Source: Lepas anatifera (taxonomy: Eukaryota; Arthropoda; Thecostraca; Lepadidae). From it: DNA of 64,000 bases. The notes below the pieces were generated by a model. It saw only the letters and a list, made by a program, of their open reading frames with translations, was not told the origin of the DNA and made no database searches. The stretch covers positions 1-64,000 of the forward strand of contig JAOTON010000044.1 of assembly GCA_034440635.1 (NCBI GenBank). Direction: 5' to 3'. The position numbers and the translations under genes were made by a program. Position 1 is the stretch's first letter; every line of letters starts with the position of its first letter. Below, piece by piece: positions 23,467-35,225 of the stretch.

Positions 23467-23990
23467 GTGGTAATTCAATCGTCGTACTCGGTATTACGAC
23501 ACGCAGTTATTGCCATTACCTCAAGGAGCGGACCTCAGTGTCGCCAGCACTGCGGTTGAGAATAGCCTGCGCGAGCCGAAGTAGCAGCGCGCCGTGCTCC
23601 ATTGGCGCCCCGGTGGGCCGGTGGGTTTCCGCCATGTTCGACCTGGCCGCATGTTCTGACTTGGTTAGCGGGTGTACGGGGTATAACGGTTTCTGGAACT
23701 CGACTGGAACTCAACTGGGATCAAAGTGCCTTCTGGCGGCCGGCGAATAAATCCTAACGCCAGCATAGTCGTACATTTTGCTAACACATTGAAATGCCGG
23801 GGCGTGGCAATGGGACCGTATATGGCACATGTATTATGGAAGAGGGCGCCAGTGGGTGGTTAGAATTGGTCAGTTCTGTCGGAAGTCAGGAGCGACAACT
23901 GCACGCCCGTGCGACTTACATAATTTGTCCACGCTCTAAGTGAAGATATGAGAGAAATATATAGAAGTAATTCTTAAATTATATTACATA
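23467..23990. other. Unassigned interval
   Basis: The GC-rich stretch at 23445-23750 is open on the plus strand (101 codons) but shows no domain or neighbour that supports a gene. Confidence 0.35.
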
Positions 23991-24908
23991 CCATATAGCA
24001 AGTAATCCACTTGGGTAGGGAACTTATGTTACATAGGGTAAGGGCGGGTAAGAGTACGCAGGAGATAAGACTACGCAGCAGCTGTTTTGGTTACTTAGCA
24101 ACCACTGAGATGGTGGATAACCTGGTATAAAAAAGCAAGGGCAGTGCCTAGGCTGCACACCAAAATTCAACGTGCTCCTGTTCTTTTCGCGGGAGTACAG
24201 AGCAAAATAAGTTTCTGGGCACCCTTGAAGTAATATTTCCTAACTGGGAAAACTTATAGACCATGCTTCTTTTATCAAAAGTATTGCATTACGGTATGTC
24301 ATCAGTAAGAAAGCTGAGCTAGAACTGTGCTCCAGGACCGGAGCTCACGCTAAAATGCCTGCCAACATGTTCATGAAGACTTTCTTCCCAAGGAAGCATG
24401 TCCGGCAAGAGTATGCAGTAGACCATTGGGCAAGAGTGCGCATGCTTAAGAGATAGGAAAATTTAATTTTCGCTCGGGACAGAATCCGTAATTCATATTT
24501 AGAAAACCAAACGTTTCAACATAGTTCTTGTATATTCAGAACGATATAAAATCATACAATCGCCTAGTTTGGCGACAAAAAAACTTCCCGACATGGCCTA
24601 TGCACCTAAAGCACAGCGGAGCATCAATGCGTACTCCAGCCCCCTCTTGTGCGTACTCTTACCGACCCACTCCGGCAAGAGTACGCACGTGACTTTATTT
24701 TTGATGGGCTCGTGGCGAGTTCCTTTCACAGACATTGAATTGAAACATAGACCATACATAGACAATTCTTCAGGCTAAACAACCACATAAAAATTTTAGC
24801 TGATAGACTTATAGGAGAAAAGTGAAAGCCTTTAGAAAGTTAAGTGCGTACTCTTGCACGGACTTCCCCTACCATATATCAAGCAATGCAGTGGGTTGGG
24901 GAACTTAA
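23991..24908. mobile_element. TIR element bordered by 37-bp direct repeats
   Basis: The core at 24034-24871 starts TAGGGTAAGGGCGGG and ends in the inverse of TAGGGGAAGTCCGTG. Both ends then carry AAGAGTACGCA. That 11-mer or a close variant recurs near 24405, 24430 and 24675, and inverted near 24650 and 24847. Outside the core, 23991-24027 and 24872-24908 are direct repeats matching at 29 of 37 positions, too long and too diverged for a fresh target duplication. No coding region is recognisable. Confidence 0.45.
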
Positions 24909-25704
24909 CACGCTCAGTGGATGGAGCCCAAAGTGCCCGGCACATATTTTTCCAAGGTGGCTTAAGAACCGTTCGGCGCTGGAAGCCGCTACTTGGCCGC
25001 GCTTGACAGAATTTACGAGCGCGACGAAGAGTGAAGAAGTTTTTGAAAATCGGTCAATTATTTTTAGACGATTAGGCTTCCAAAGTTAGACCTATAATTT
25101 TAGACCGTTGCAATCGCGCGGTCGCACCAGTTCGCCTGCATTGTAGCCCGAGTGGTGACGTCACAACGTCATGTAATCAGCTTATACGTCAAGGTCAACC
25201 CAAATCAAGATCAAGGGCAAAGGTCACAGGAAAAGGTCTTTCACCCCAGTATTCCTGTCGGATGGCATTATTTAGTATGAAGCATGTGATGCTACGACTT
25301 CATAATTAACGCTACTGAAAGTCGAGGTCAAGGGCAAAGGTCTTTTTCAAGACCAAACCCTCAATTCCCGCCCAAAGCCTGCTATAGTGCCGGTTATATT
25401 GTAAATTATTGAAAATAAGACATTTTGTTAAGTCATAGGGCATTGACCTTGAATGGCCTTGACCTAAAAATTCGCAAAATATTGTGTTTCTGCATCATCA
25501 CGGCATTTCCCAATAGGTCTCCAGCCCGCCCCAGATTTGACCTTTACGTCCTCGTTTGACCTTGAAAATATTGACCTAGGTTAATGAAACTGCCATAATG
25601 TACATCACCTGCGCCCCAACACCCCCCCCCATGCGCGTTTTGCTAACCCTCTTGGTTTCCGAGATCTCAGGGGGGCACTTTATGACCCCTCTACTGCGCG
25701 TTGA
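24905..25704. mobile_element. TTAA element, family D
   Basis: It opens TTAACACGCTCAGTGG and closes CTGCGCGTTGA, a decayed TTAA. The inside is rich in AAGGTCA/TGACCTT motifs. Homologous sequence is at 33340-34215, an inverted right end at 29687-29835, and an internally deleted copy at 58386-58734. It is about 800 bp with no coding region. Confidence 0.6.
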
Positions 25705-25727
25705 CGCTAAACCCCCAATCCAATGCG

Positions 25728-25809
25728 CACTCGAGATCTTAGGGGGGCGGGTACCAGACACCCTCCGTCAAAGCGAAGGTGGCTCAGACCCCCGTCAATG
25801 CGCGTGTTA
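25728..25809. mobile_element. Family A right-end fragment
   Basis: GAGATCTTAGGGGGGCGGGT, then GAAGGTGGCTCAGAC and GTCAATGCGCGTGTTAA, are the right end of family A as at 50735-50811. The rest of the element is missing. Confidence 0.7.
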
Positions 25810-25811
25810 AG

Positions 25812-26040
25812 CATCGCATATTTTATTGGAAATAACCTATTGTAACACAACTAGACCTCTTGAGGTCAAACCATAGACCTGAGTGCTTAAACACGCGAGG
25901 TAAAATAATACTGAACTCGCACAAGCTTTCCAACGCATTTTGCAAACTTGCGCTAACCCCATATTTTCGGAGTTAGAGGGGCATCGATGCCCCCTTGGGT
26001 GGGGCGAAGGTGGCGCCAGATTCCCGGTGCGGGTGGGTTG
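25812..26040. mobile_element. Family B fragment, reversed
   Basis: The reverse complement matches 1564-1760 in order: the CATCGATG block, TAACTCCGAAAATATGGGG, and the TGACCT-rich segment. The terminal TTAA appears as TTGA near 26040. It directly follows the family A end at 25809. Confidence 0.65.
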
Positions 26041-26449
26041 ATGGCTGAGCCCCTGCAGAGCGTGCTCTTTGGTTTGATATCAAGTTTTCAGGGAGATTTA
26101 TCAATATTGCAAGACGAAGTTGAGCGACGCGTTCTGCTTCTGAGAGTACTGGTTCTCGGCAGAGGTCGATTTTAAGTGTGTGTGTTTCATTGGCGCGACA
26201 ACGACCTCGTCCCAGTCACCGCGGGAGTTGTTCCCCCACGGCCCCCACGGCTTCCTCTTCAGTGTGCTGAAGCCACACCTTTGTGCTCACTTCATGTACA
26301 TTGTCGAAGAAGCTGAAGGAAAGGAATTGGAGAGCCGTAAAAGCTTGAATAATTTCGTGCCCATTATGTAGGTACAACTTGCCTCCCTCGTTAAGCGATA
26401 GTCTAGTGCGATTCGGGACTTGGGACAGAAGACAGGAGTGCTCTGCAGA
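26041..26449. other. Unassigned interval
   Basis: Short open frames on both strands show no domain. I see nothing further before the next array. Confidence 0.35.
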
Positions 26450-28770
26450 TGGCGCCAGTTCGTCACACCGAGGAATTCTCACCACTCAGTTCGTCACAAC
26501 TGAGGCATTCTCACTGCTCAGTTCGTCACACCGAGGAATTCTCACCACTCAGTTCGTCACACCGAGGAATTCTCACCGCTCAGTTCGTCACAACTGAGGC
26601 ATTCTCATCGCTCAGTTCGTCACACCGAGGAATTCTCACCGCTCAGTTCGTCACAACTGAGGCATTCTCATCGCTCAGTTCGTCACACCGAGGAATTCTC
26701 ACCACTCAGTTCGTCACAACTGAGGCATTTTCACCGCTCAGTTCGTCACACCGAGGAATTCTCACCACTCAGTTCGTCACAAACGAGGCATTTTCACCGC
26801 TCAGTTCGTCACAACTGGGGCATTCTCACCACTCAGTTCGTCACACCGAGGAATTCTCACCACTCAGTTCGTCACACCGAGGAATTCTCACCACTCAGTT
26901 CGTCACACCGAGGAATTCTCACCACTCAGTTCGTCACACTGAGGAATTCTCACCACTCAGTTCGTCACAAACGAGGCATTCTCACCGCTCAGTTCGTCAC
27001 AACTGAGGCATTCTCACCGCTCAGTTCGTCACAACTGAGGCATTCTCACCGCTCAGTTCGTCACACCGAGGAATTCTCACCACTCAGTTCGTCACAAACG
27101 AGGCATTCTCACCCGCTCAGTTCGTCACAACTGGGGCATTCTCACCGCTCAGTTCGTCACACCGAGGAATTCTCACCACTCAGTTCGTCACAAACGAGGC
27201 ATTTTCACCGCTCAGTTCGTCACAACTGGGGCATTCTCACCACTCAGTTCGTCACACCGAGGAATTCTCACCACTCAGTTCGTCACACCGAGGAATTCTC
27301 ACAACTCAGTTCGTCACACCGAGGAATTCTCACCACTCAGTTCGTCACACCGAGGAATTCTCACCACTCAGTTCGTTACAAACGAGACATTCTCACCGCT
27401 CAGTTCGTCACCACTGAGGCATTCTCACCGCTCAGTTCGTCACAACTGAGGCATTCTCACCGCTCAGTTCGTCACAACTGAGGCATTCTCACCGCTCAGT
27501 TCGTCACACCGAGGAATTCTCACCGCTCAGTTCGTCACAAACGAGGCATTCTCGCCGCTCAGTTCATCACAACTGAGGCATTCTCACCACTCAGTTCGTC
27601 ACAACTGAGGCATTCTCACCGCTCATTTCGTCACAAACGAGGCATTCTCGCCGCTCAGTTCGTCACAACTGGGGCATTTTCACCGCTCAGTTCGTCACAA
27701 CTGAGGCATTCTCACCGCTCATTTCGTCACAAACGAGGCATTCTCACCGCTCAGCTCGTCACACCGAGGAATTATCACCACTCAGTTCGTCACAACTGAG
27801 GCATTCTCACCGCTCAGTTCGTCACAACAAGGCATTCTCACGACTCAGTTCGTCACACCGAGGAATTATCACCACTCAGTTCGTCACAACGAGACATTCT
27901 CACTGTTCAGTTCGTCACACCGAGGAATTCTCACCACTCAGTTCGTCACAAACGAGGCATTCTCACCGCTCAGTTCGTCACAACTGGGGCATTCTCACCG
28001 CTCAGTTCGTCACACCGAGGAATTCTCACCACTCAGTTCGTCACAAACGAGGCATTTTCACCGCTCAGTTCGTCACAACTGGGGCATTCTCACCACTCAG
28101 TTCGTCACACCGAGGAATTCTCACCACTCAGTTCGTCACACCGAGGAATTCTCACAACTCAGTTCGTCACACCGAGGAATTCTCACCACTCAGTTCGTCA
28201 CACCGAGGAATTCTCACCACTCAGTTCGTTACAAACGAGACATTCTCACCGCTCAGTTCGTCACCACTGAGGCATTCTCACCGCTCAGTTCGTCACAACT
28301 GAGGCATTCTCACCGCTCAGTTCGTCACAACTGAGGCATTCTCACCGCTCAGTTCGTCACACCGAGGAATTCTCACCGCTCAGTTCGTCACAAACGAGGC
28401 ATTCTCGCCGCTCAGTTCATCACAACTGAGGCATTCTCACCACTCAGTTCGTCACAACTGAGGCATTCTCACCGCTCATTTCGTCACAAACGAGGCATTC
28501 TCGCCGCTCAGTTCGTCACAACTGGGGCATTTTCACCGCTCAGTTCGTCACAACTGAGGCATTCTCACCGCTCATTTCGTCACAAACGAGGCATTCTCAC
28601 CGCTCAGCTCGTCACACCGAGGAATTATCACCACTCAGTTCGTCACAACTGAGGCATTCTCACCGCTCAGTTCGTCACAACAAGGCATTCTCACGACTCA
28701 GTTCGTCACACCGAGGAATTATCACCACTCAGTTCGTCACAACGAGACATTCTCACTGTTCAGTTCGTCA
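26450..28770. repeat. 31/32-bp minisatellite with an 853-bp higher-order duplication
   Basis: Two unit types mix: GTTCGTCACACCGAGG with AATTCTCACCACTCA (31 bp) and GTTCGTCACAACTGAGG with CATTCTCACCGCTCA (32 bp). Rare variants recur exactly 853 bp apart: ACAACTCAG at 27301 and 28154, GTTCGTTACAAACG at 27371 and 28224, GAGACATTCT at 27891 and 28744. A block of about 27 units was therefore duplicated in tandem. Open frames through the array follow from the absence of stops in the unit. Confidence 0.95.
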
Positions 28771-28937
28771 CAAAGTACAACTAAAAGTGGACAACACGAA
28801 AGGAGTAATAAGACCAGTTATGAGTATTATAATTAGACCAGCGTTCATTGTGTAGAGTGGCATCACTCCTCACAAGTTTGTCTATGCGGGATCTAATCTA
28901 CGGTGGTGAATTGTCCAACTCGGGCTGTGCTGATGGT

Positions 28938-29347
28938 CAGTGGCGGACCTTGCCGCTGGTTTGGGTGAGGCAAACCGAAATTAAAAAGCGAGAACAAAAC
29001 ACGTCATGCGGTGAAATATTCGGGCACAATTTAACTAGACCGAAGGTTTTGGGGGCGTACCGAAGTCGTAAAGCAGAAAAGTGGTGTCAAGGGGTGAAAT
29101 ATGTGGCCATAAGATGCTTGCTTGGGCTATCCAAGGATGATGTACTAAAACAATTATTTGTAATATCAAGAGGACCAATGTCAAATGTTTTACACTGAAG
29201 TTAACTGGTTCTATTTGAAGTTGACTGGTTCAGTTGAAGCACCGCAACCTTGCATATAAATTAAGAAGGAGCCAGGGCAAACAATTGTTTGCCCCGAGCT
29301 TTTCCGTTGTGGAGGGGGTGCATTTATTTCCCCTGGACCCGCCACTG
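28938..29347. mobile_element. hAT-type MITE, 410 bp
   Basis: It starts CAGTGGCGGACC and ends GGACCCGCCACTG, a terminal inverted repeat of a kind common in hAT-type non-autonomous elements. Flanking 8-mers CTGATGGT (28930-28937) and CTGACGGC (29348-29355) match at 6 of 8 positions, consistent with an aged 8-bp duplication. The open frame at 28848-29198 runs across the left end and is not a gene. Confidence 0.7.
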
Positions 29348-29686
29348 CTGACGGCCGCCCTATTTACATCCCGCTGGCATCGGACATGGCCCAAATCGCA
29401 CGCTTCTCTCTCTGGGAAGACCCTTTGCTAATTTCAAAATCATAATGTTAGACGGAACGGCGCGTGTAAAATATTATTAAACAGCCTGTGAACGGCCTGT
29501 GTACAATTTATGAAACGTAGACAAGACACCATGAGCTGGCAATGATGCGGTGGTGCAGTTTTACGCCGCTTCATTAGAGTGCAGCCAGGCCTGGCATCCA
29601 ACCTAGTGCCCTCGGTCTGTCTCGTTTAAAGAATGTATGGGCCGCCTTATTGCATGGGACTTGCACGCGCAGTGGGGAGAGATCTG

Positions 29687-29835
29687 CAACACGCGCAGAA
29701 GCGAGGTCCAAAAGTACCCCCTTGAGATCTCGAAAACCAAGAGGGTTAGGGAAACGTCTGTTTGTGGGGGCTACAGTGATCTACGTTGTAGCTAATTTTT
29801 CTGACCTCGGTCAACATATTCAAATTCAGGCAAGA
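29687..29835. mobile_element. Family D right-end fragment, inverted
   Basis: AACACGCGCAGAAGCGAGG, then GAGATCTCGAAAACCAAGAGG, is the reverse complement of the family D end at 25590-25704. It abuts the left side of the 40-bp array. Confidence 0.55.
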
Positions 29836-29839
29836 TCAT

Positions 29840-32800
29840 AATTCGACTGTTGGAGGCGACAGGTGGCGCCGGTGTTCTCGCATGGGCGTCTGGCTGCTGT
29901 TTGGAGGGGGGCCGGTGTTCTTGTGGGGGGTGGGCGTCTGGTTGGCGTGGGTGGCGCCGGTGTTCTCGCGGGGGCGTCTGGCTGGCGTGGGTGGCGCCGG
30001 TGTTCTCGCGGGGGCAGGCGTCTGGTTGGCGTGGGAGGTGCCGATGTTCTCGCGGGGGGGCGTCTGGTTGGCGTGGGTGGCGCCGGTGTTCTCGCGGGGG
30101 CAGGCGTCTGGTTGGCGTGGGTGGCGCCGGTGTTCTCGCGGGGGCGTCTGGTTGGCGTGGGTGGCGCCGGTGTTCTCGCGGGGGGCGTCTGGTTGGCGTG
30201 GGAGGTGCCGATGTTCTCGCGGGGGCGTCTGGTTGGCGTGGGAGGTGCCGATGTTCTCGCGGGGGCGTCTGGTTGGCGTGGGTGGCGCCGGTGTTCTCGC
30301 GGGGGCGTCTGGTTGGCGTGGGAGGTGCCGGTGTTCTCGCGGGGGGCGTCTGGTTGGCGTGGGTGGCGCCGGTGTTCTCGCGGGGGCAGGCGTCTGGTTG
30401 GCGTGGGTGGTGCCGGTGTTCTCGCGGGGGGCGTCTGGTTGGCGTGGGTGGCGCCGGTGTTCTCGCGGGGGGCGGCGTCTGGTTGGCGTGGGTGGCGCCG
30501 GTGTTCTCGCGGGGGCGTCTGGTTGGCGTGGGTGGCGCCGGTGTTCTCGCGGGGGGCGTCTGGTTGGCGTGGGTGGCGCCGATGTTCTCGCGGGGGGCGT
30601 CTGGTTGGCGTGGGTGGTGCCGGTGTTCTCGCGGGGGGCAGGCGTCTGGTTGGCGTGGGTGGCGCCGGTGTTCTCGCGGGGGGCGTCTGGTTGGCGTGGG
30701 AGGTGCCGGTGTTCTCGCGGGGGCGTCTGGTTGGCGTGGGTGGCGCCGGTGTTCTCGCGGGGGCAGGCGTCTGGTTGGCGTGGGTGGCGCCGGTGTTCTC
30801 GCGGGGGCGTCTGGTTGGCGTGGGTGGTGCCGGTGTTCTCGCGGGGGGCGTCTGGTTGGCGTGGGTGGCGCCGGTGTTCTCGCGGGGGCGTCTGGTTGGC
30901 GTGGGTGGCGCCGGTGTTCTCGCGGGGGAAGGCGTCTGGTTGGCGTGGGTGGCGCCGGTGTTCTCGCGGGGGCGTCTGGTTGGCGTGGGAGGTGCCGGTG
31001 TTCTCGCGGGGGGCGTCTGGTTGGCGTGGGTGGCGCCGGTGTTCTCGCGGGGGGCGTCTGGTTGGCGTGGGTGGCGCCGGTGTTCTCGCGGGGGGCGTCT
31101 GGTTGGCGTGGGTGGCGCCGGTGTTCTCGCGGGGGCGTCTGGTTGGCGTGGGTGGCGCCGGTGTTCTCGCGGGGGGGGCGTCTGGTTGGCGTGGGTGGCG
31201 CCGGTGTTCTCGCGGGGGGCGTCTGGTTGGCGTGGGTGGCGCCGGTGTTCTCGCGGGGGCAGGCGTCTGGTTGGCGTGGGTGGCGCCGGTGTTCTCGCGG
31301 GGGCGTCTGGTTGGCGTGGGTGGTGCCGGTGTTCTCGGGCGGGGAGTCTGGTTGGCGTGGGTGGCGCCGGTGTTCTCGCGGGGGCAGGCGTCTGGTTGGC
31401 GTGGGTGGCGCCGGTGTTCTCACGGGGGGCGTCTGGTTGGCGTGGGTGGCGCCGGTGTTCTCGCGGGGGCAGGCGTCTGGTTGGCGTGGGTGGCGCCGGT
31501 GTTCTCGCGGGGGCGTCTGGTTGGCGTGGGTGGCGCCGGTGTTCTCGCGGGGGCAGGCGTCTGGTTGGCGTGGGTGGCGCCGGTGTTCTCACGGGGGGCG
31601 TCTGGTTGGCGTGGGTGGCGCCGGTGTTCTCGCGGGGGCAGGCGTCTGGTTGGCGTGGGTGGCGCCGGTGTTCTCGCGGGGGCGTCTGGTTGGCGTGGGA
31701 GGTGCCGGTGTTCTCGCGGGGGGGGGGCGTCTGGTTGGCGTGGGTGGCGCCGGTGTTCTCGCGGGGGCAGGCGTCTGGTTGGCGTGGGTGGCGCCGGTGT
31801 TCTCGCGGGGGCGTCTGGTTGGCGTGGGTGGTGCCGGTGTTCTCGCGGGGGCGTCTGGTTGGCGTGGGTGGCGCCGGTGTTCTCGCGGGGGGGGCGTCTG
31901 GTTGGCGTGGGTGGCGCCGGTGTTCTCGCGGGGGCAGGCGTCTGGTTGGCGTGGGTGGCGCCGGTGTTCTCGCGGGGGCGTCTGGTTGGCGTGGGAGGTG
32001 CCGGTGTTCTCGCGGGGGGCGTCTGGTTGGCGTGGGTGGCGCCGGTGTTCTCGCGGGGGCGTCTGGTTGGCGTGGGTGGCGCCGGTGTTCTCGCGGGGGG
32101 CGTCTGGTTGGCGTGGGTGGCGCCGGTGTTCTCGCGGGGGCGTCTGGTTGGCGTGGGTGGCGCCGGTGTTCTCGCGGGGGCAGGCGTCTGGTTGGCGTGG
32201 GTGGCGCCGGTGTTCTCGCGGGGGCGTCTGGTTGGCGTGGGTGGCGCCGGTGTTCTCGCGGGGGGGCGTCTGGTTGGCGTGGAGGTGCCGATGTTCTCGC
32301 GGGGGGGGCGTCTGGTTGGCGTGGGTGGCGCCGGTGTTCTCGCGGGGGCAGGCGTCTGGTTGGCGTGGGTGGCGCCGGTGTTCTCGCGGGGGCGTCTGGT
32401 TGGCGTGGGAGGTGCCGGTGTTCTCGCGGGGGGAGTCTGGTTGGCGTGGGTGGCGCCGGTGTTCTCGCGGGGGCAGGCGTCTGGTTGGCGTGGGTGGCGC
32501 CGGTGTTCTCACGGGGGGCGTCTGGTTGGCGTGGGTGGCGCCGGTGTTCTCGCGGGGGCAGGCGTCTGGTTGGCGTGGGTGGCGCCGGTGTTCTCGCGGG
32601 GGCGTCTGGTTGGCGTGGGTGGCGCCGGTGTTCTCGCGGGGGCAGGCGTCTGGTTGGCGTGGGTGGCGCCGGTGTTCTCACGGGGGGGCGTCTGGTTGGC
32701 GTGGGTGGCGCCGGTGTTCTCGCGGGGGCAGGCGTCTGGTTGGCGTGGGTGGCGCCGGTGTTCTCGCGGGGGCGTCTGGTTGGCGTGGGAGGTGCCGGTG

Positions 32801-33310
32801 TTCTCGCGGGGGGCGTCTGGTTGGCGTGGGTGGCGCCGGTGTTCTCGCGGGGGCGTCTGGTTGGCGTGGGAGGTGCCGGTGTTCTCGCGGGGGGCGTCTG
32901 GTTGGCGTGGGTGGCGCCGGTGTTCTCGCGGGGGCAGGCGTCTGGTTGGCGTGGGTGGCGCCGGTGTTCTCGCGGGGCAGGCGTCTGGTTGGCGTGGGTG
33001 GCGCCGGTGTTCTCGCGGGGGCGTCTGGTTGGCGTGGGAGGTGCCGGTGTTCTCGCGGGGGGCGTCTGGATGGCGTGGGTGGCGCCGGTGTTCTCGCGGG
33101 GGGGCGTCTGGCTGGCGTGGGAGGTGCCGATGTTCTCGCGGGGGGGCGTCTGGTTGGCGTGGGAGGTGCCGGTGTTCTCGCGGGGGGGCGTCTGGTTGGC
33201 GTGGGTGGCGCCGGTGTTCCCGCGGGGGCAGGCGTCTGGTTGGCGTGGGTGGCGCCGGTGTTCTGCGGGGGCAGGCGTCTGGTTGGCGTGGGTGGTGCCG
33301 GTGACGTGTG
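29840..33310. repeat. 40-bp G-rich minisatellite, about 85 units
   Basis: The unit is GGCGTCTGGTTGGCGTGGGT followed by GGCGCCGGTGTTCTCGCGGG, with a run of G of variable length and an optional GGCA. Because the unit has almost no stop codon in five of six frames, open frames of 1,100-1,260 codons run on the plus strand in three frames and long ones on the minus strand. They encode only the repeat (for example VWLAWVAPVFSRG or REHRRHPRQPDA). I see no start context, signal peptide or domain, so I do not call a gene. Confidence 0.95.
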
Positions 33311-33339
33311 CGGGCGGCGCTCTTCTCGACAAAAGGCTG

Positions 33340-34215
33340 TCATTTGAGGAGAGACGTATAGAAAACAATCGCCAAATATATATTTGTATTTTTCAGGCTT
33401 GTGTGTTGTTCGCTTGGTCGGATGAACCGTTTTGTGGAGAGGTCAGGAATACGTTATATAAATACCGTTCGCCGCCAGAAAATACTCTTTGGCTACATTT
33501 GAGAGAATTCATGAGTGCGTTGAATTATGAAGGTGTGTTGAAAACTGGTCAATACTTTTTGACTTATCGGCTTTCAAAATCAGACCTGTATTTTAAGACC
33601 GTCGCAATCGCGCTGACGCACCAGTTCGACTGCACTTTAGACCAAGTGGTGACGTAATAGCGTCGTATAATCGGGGGTATATGTCAAGGTCAACTAACAT
33701 GAAGGTCAAGGTCAAGGGTAACAGGTTAAGATCATTGACCCCAGTGTTCCGGTCAGATGACACTTTTTAAGATGACGTATGTTATGATATGACTTGATAG
33801 TTACTCAATGTCAAGGCTAAGGTCACAGGTCAAGGCCTAAGTTCTTTTCAAGGTCAAACCCTTATTTCTCGCCCAAAGGCTGTTATAGTGTTAGTTATTG
33901 GGAATATAGTGCTGCACATTATTGGGAATATGTCGTATTGTTAACGCCAGTGATGCTTCATACATACACCAGTGACCTTGAGTGACCTTGACCTCAAACT
34001 TTCAGAAAACATTGCGTGGTACCTTTCCTCTATGAACGTGGCACGCTTTTAGCGTATTCCCGTTTTCCTCATAATCACGGAATTTCCCAAAAGGTCTCCA
34101 GCACGGCCCAGGTTTGACATTTCGACTTCGTTTGGCCTTGAAGATATTGACCTAGGTTAATGGAACCTGGATATAATGCAGATCGGGATCGCCTCCACAA
34201 ACCCCTAGACGCTGC
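33340..34215. mobile_element. Family D element, left end lost
   Basis: The segment is homologous to 25010-25640: GACCGTCGCAATCGCGC, GTGGTGACGTAA, GTCAAGGTCAAC and TTGACCTAGGTTAATG occur in the same order. The left terminus is replaced by the 40-bp array. The right side runs into a LINE 3' end near 34240. Confidence 0.55.
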
Positions 34216-34249
34216 CTTCTTCTAAAATAAATAAATAGTGAAATGGTGG

Positions 34250-34728
34250 AATTGACTCTTTGTTTTTACTGGCATGTTTTCCTCTACGAGTTCCAAATCG
34301 CGCCACTCGGCAAAGGACCCTGTTTTATGAAGAGTTTGCTCGCGTTGAAACCGTGACGAGCGGAATTTTTAGAAGAGTTGTTCGCCGAGTGAATGACTTG
34401 ATCACCAGGAGACCAAGTGTTGACTTTTTAAATTCACCAGCATCATCTATTAAAACCATCTTATTGAGACATGACTAGCATTTGTGCAGCTGAGCGGAAA
34501 GCCATGTTAGCGAACTCCATTTTCATCATTTGTATGTCATTTTGTCATGATTGTACCTACAGCTAGTCATTTTGTTTGATTTCTAATGCTTGTGTCTTCT
34601 TAGTGGTATTATTATTTATGCTCGCTCATTGTAAATAACCATGTGTTTTAGCTGCTAGACTGCCCCTGTCAGTGGGCACCGCCTGTTGGTGATATATATT
34701 AATACATGAATAAATAAACCTTGGTTTT
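34250..34728 (+). pseudogene. LINE ORF2 C-terminus and 3' UTR
   Basis: The frame at 34260-34477 reads FLLACFPLRVPNRATRQRTL, then FYEEFARVET, VNDL and a terminal LRHD. It parallels the C-terminus of the minus-strand LINE at 5831-6013 (FLLECFPLAAPSRALRNRIL). The stop at 34476-34478 is followed by about 250 bp of untranslated sequence ending in AATAAATAAACC. The copy is severely 5'-truncated, so only the last 80 or so codons remain. Confidence 0.7.
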
Positions 34729-34990
34729 TAGATCTCTGGGGAATGTGGCACCTTAGAACGCATGCAGCACTGCGCGTTGACGTGCGTGTTTAGCCTGCAC
34801 CTTTCTGTTTTGCACATGCATGTATTTGCTGTACTTGTGTTTGCAGTGAATCGCCAATAGCAGGCTGTCCCGCTGACTGACCGAGTCAGAGAAGGTAAAA
34901 GCCAAACACCGTTCAAGTTGTTTGGAACCATCATGTTGTCAAGACTGGACGGGCACTAGGGTGACTGCAGCGCGCTAAAAAAAGGAACTG

Positions 34991-35225
34991 GCCGCCCCGG
35001 TAGCTCAGTTGGTAGAGCTTTGGGGTCCGGCCCGCTGCTCAGAAGCATGCAGTGGCAGTGCATGTCCAGGCTTGGGATCGGTTCCCCTGAGACGCTCCGG
35101 CGCTCAATAGTTTACCCGACGTACAGGTCGGCTGGCAACTGACTGGTGAGTGGGTGACCTGAGCGGGACGGCCGTCCCTGTGCTTTGTGGGACGTTAAAC
35201 TTTGGCTTCTAAATTATCCCTTCAT
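34991..35225 (+). mobile_element. tRNA-derived SINE
   Basis: GCCGCCCCGGTAGCTCAGTT is followed by GGTAGAGC: an exact RNA polymerase III A box (TAGCTCAGTTGG, 35001-35012). A diverged B box GGATCGGTTCC lies at 35075-35085. The A-B spacing (62 bp) and the broken acceptor stem exclude a working tRNA gene. The body continues to a GGGACGTTAAACTTTGGC end near 35215, a kind of tail seen in marine-invertebrate SINEs as I recall them. Confidence 0.6.

Noticed and set aside
26450..28770. CRISPR-like appearance of 31/32-bp repeats
   Set aside because: Units are directly adjacent with no spacers, and the context is eukaryotic. It is a minisatellite.
29850..33657. Open frames of 1,140-1,264 codons on the plus strand and up to 1,180 on the minus strand
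   Set aside because: They are the 40-bp minisatellite read in every frame. No domain, start context or codon bias supports a protein.
33340..33660. Possible exon after a TTTTTCAG acceptor-like site near 33395
   Set aside because: The frame continues out of the minisatellite into a transposon of family D and has no domain.
34991..35090. Possible tRNA gene
   Set aside because: The A box is good, but the B box is diverged and the arms do not close. It is a better fit to the head of a SINE.
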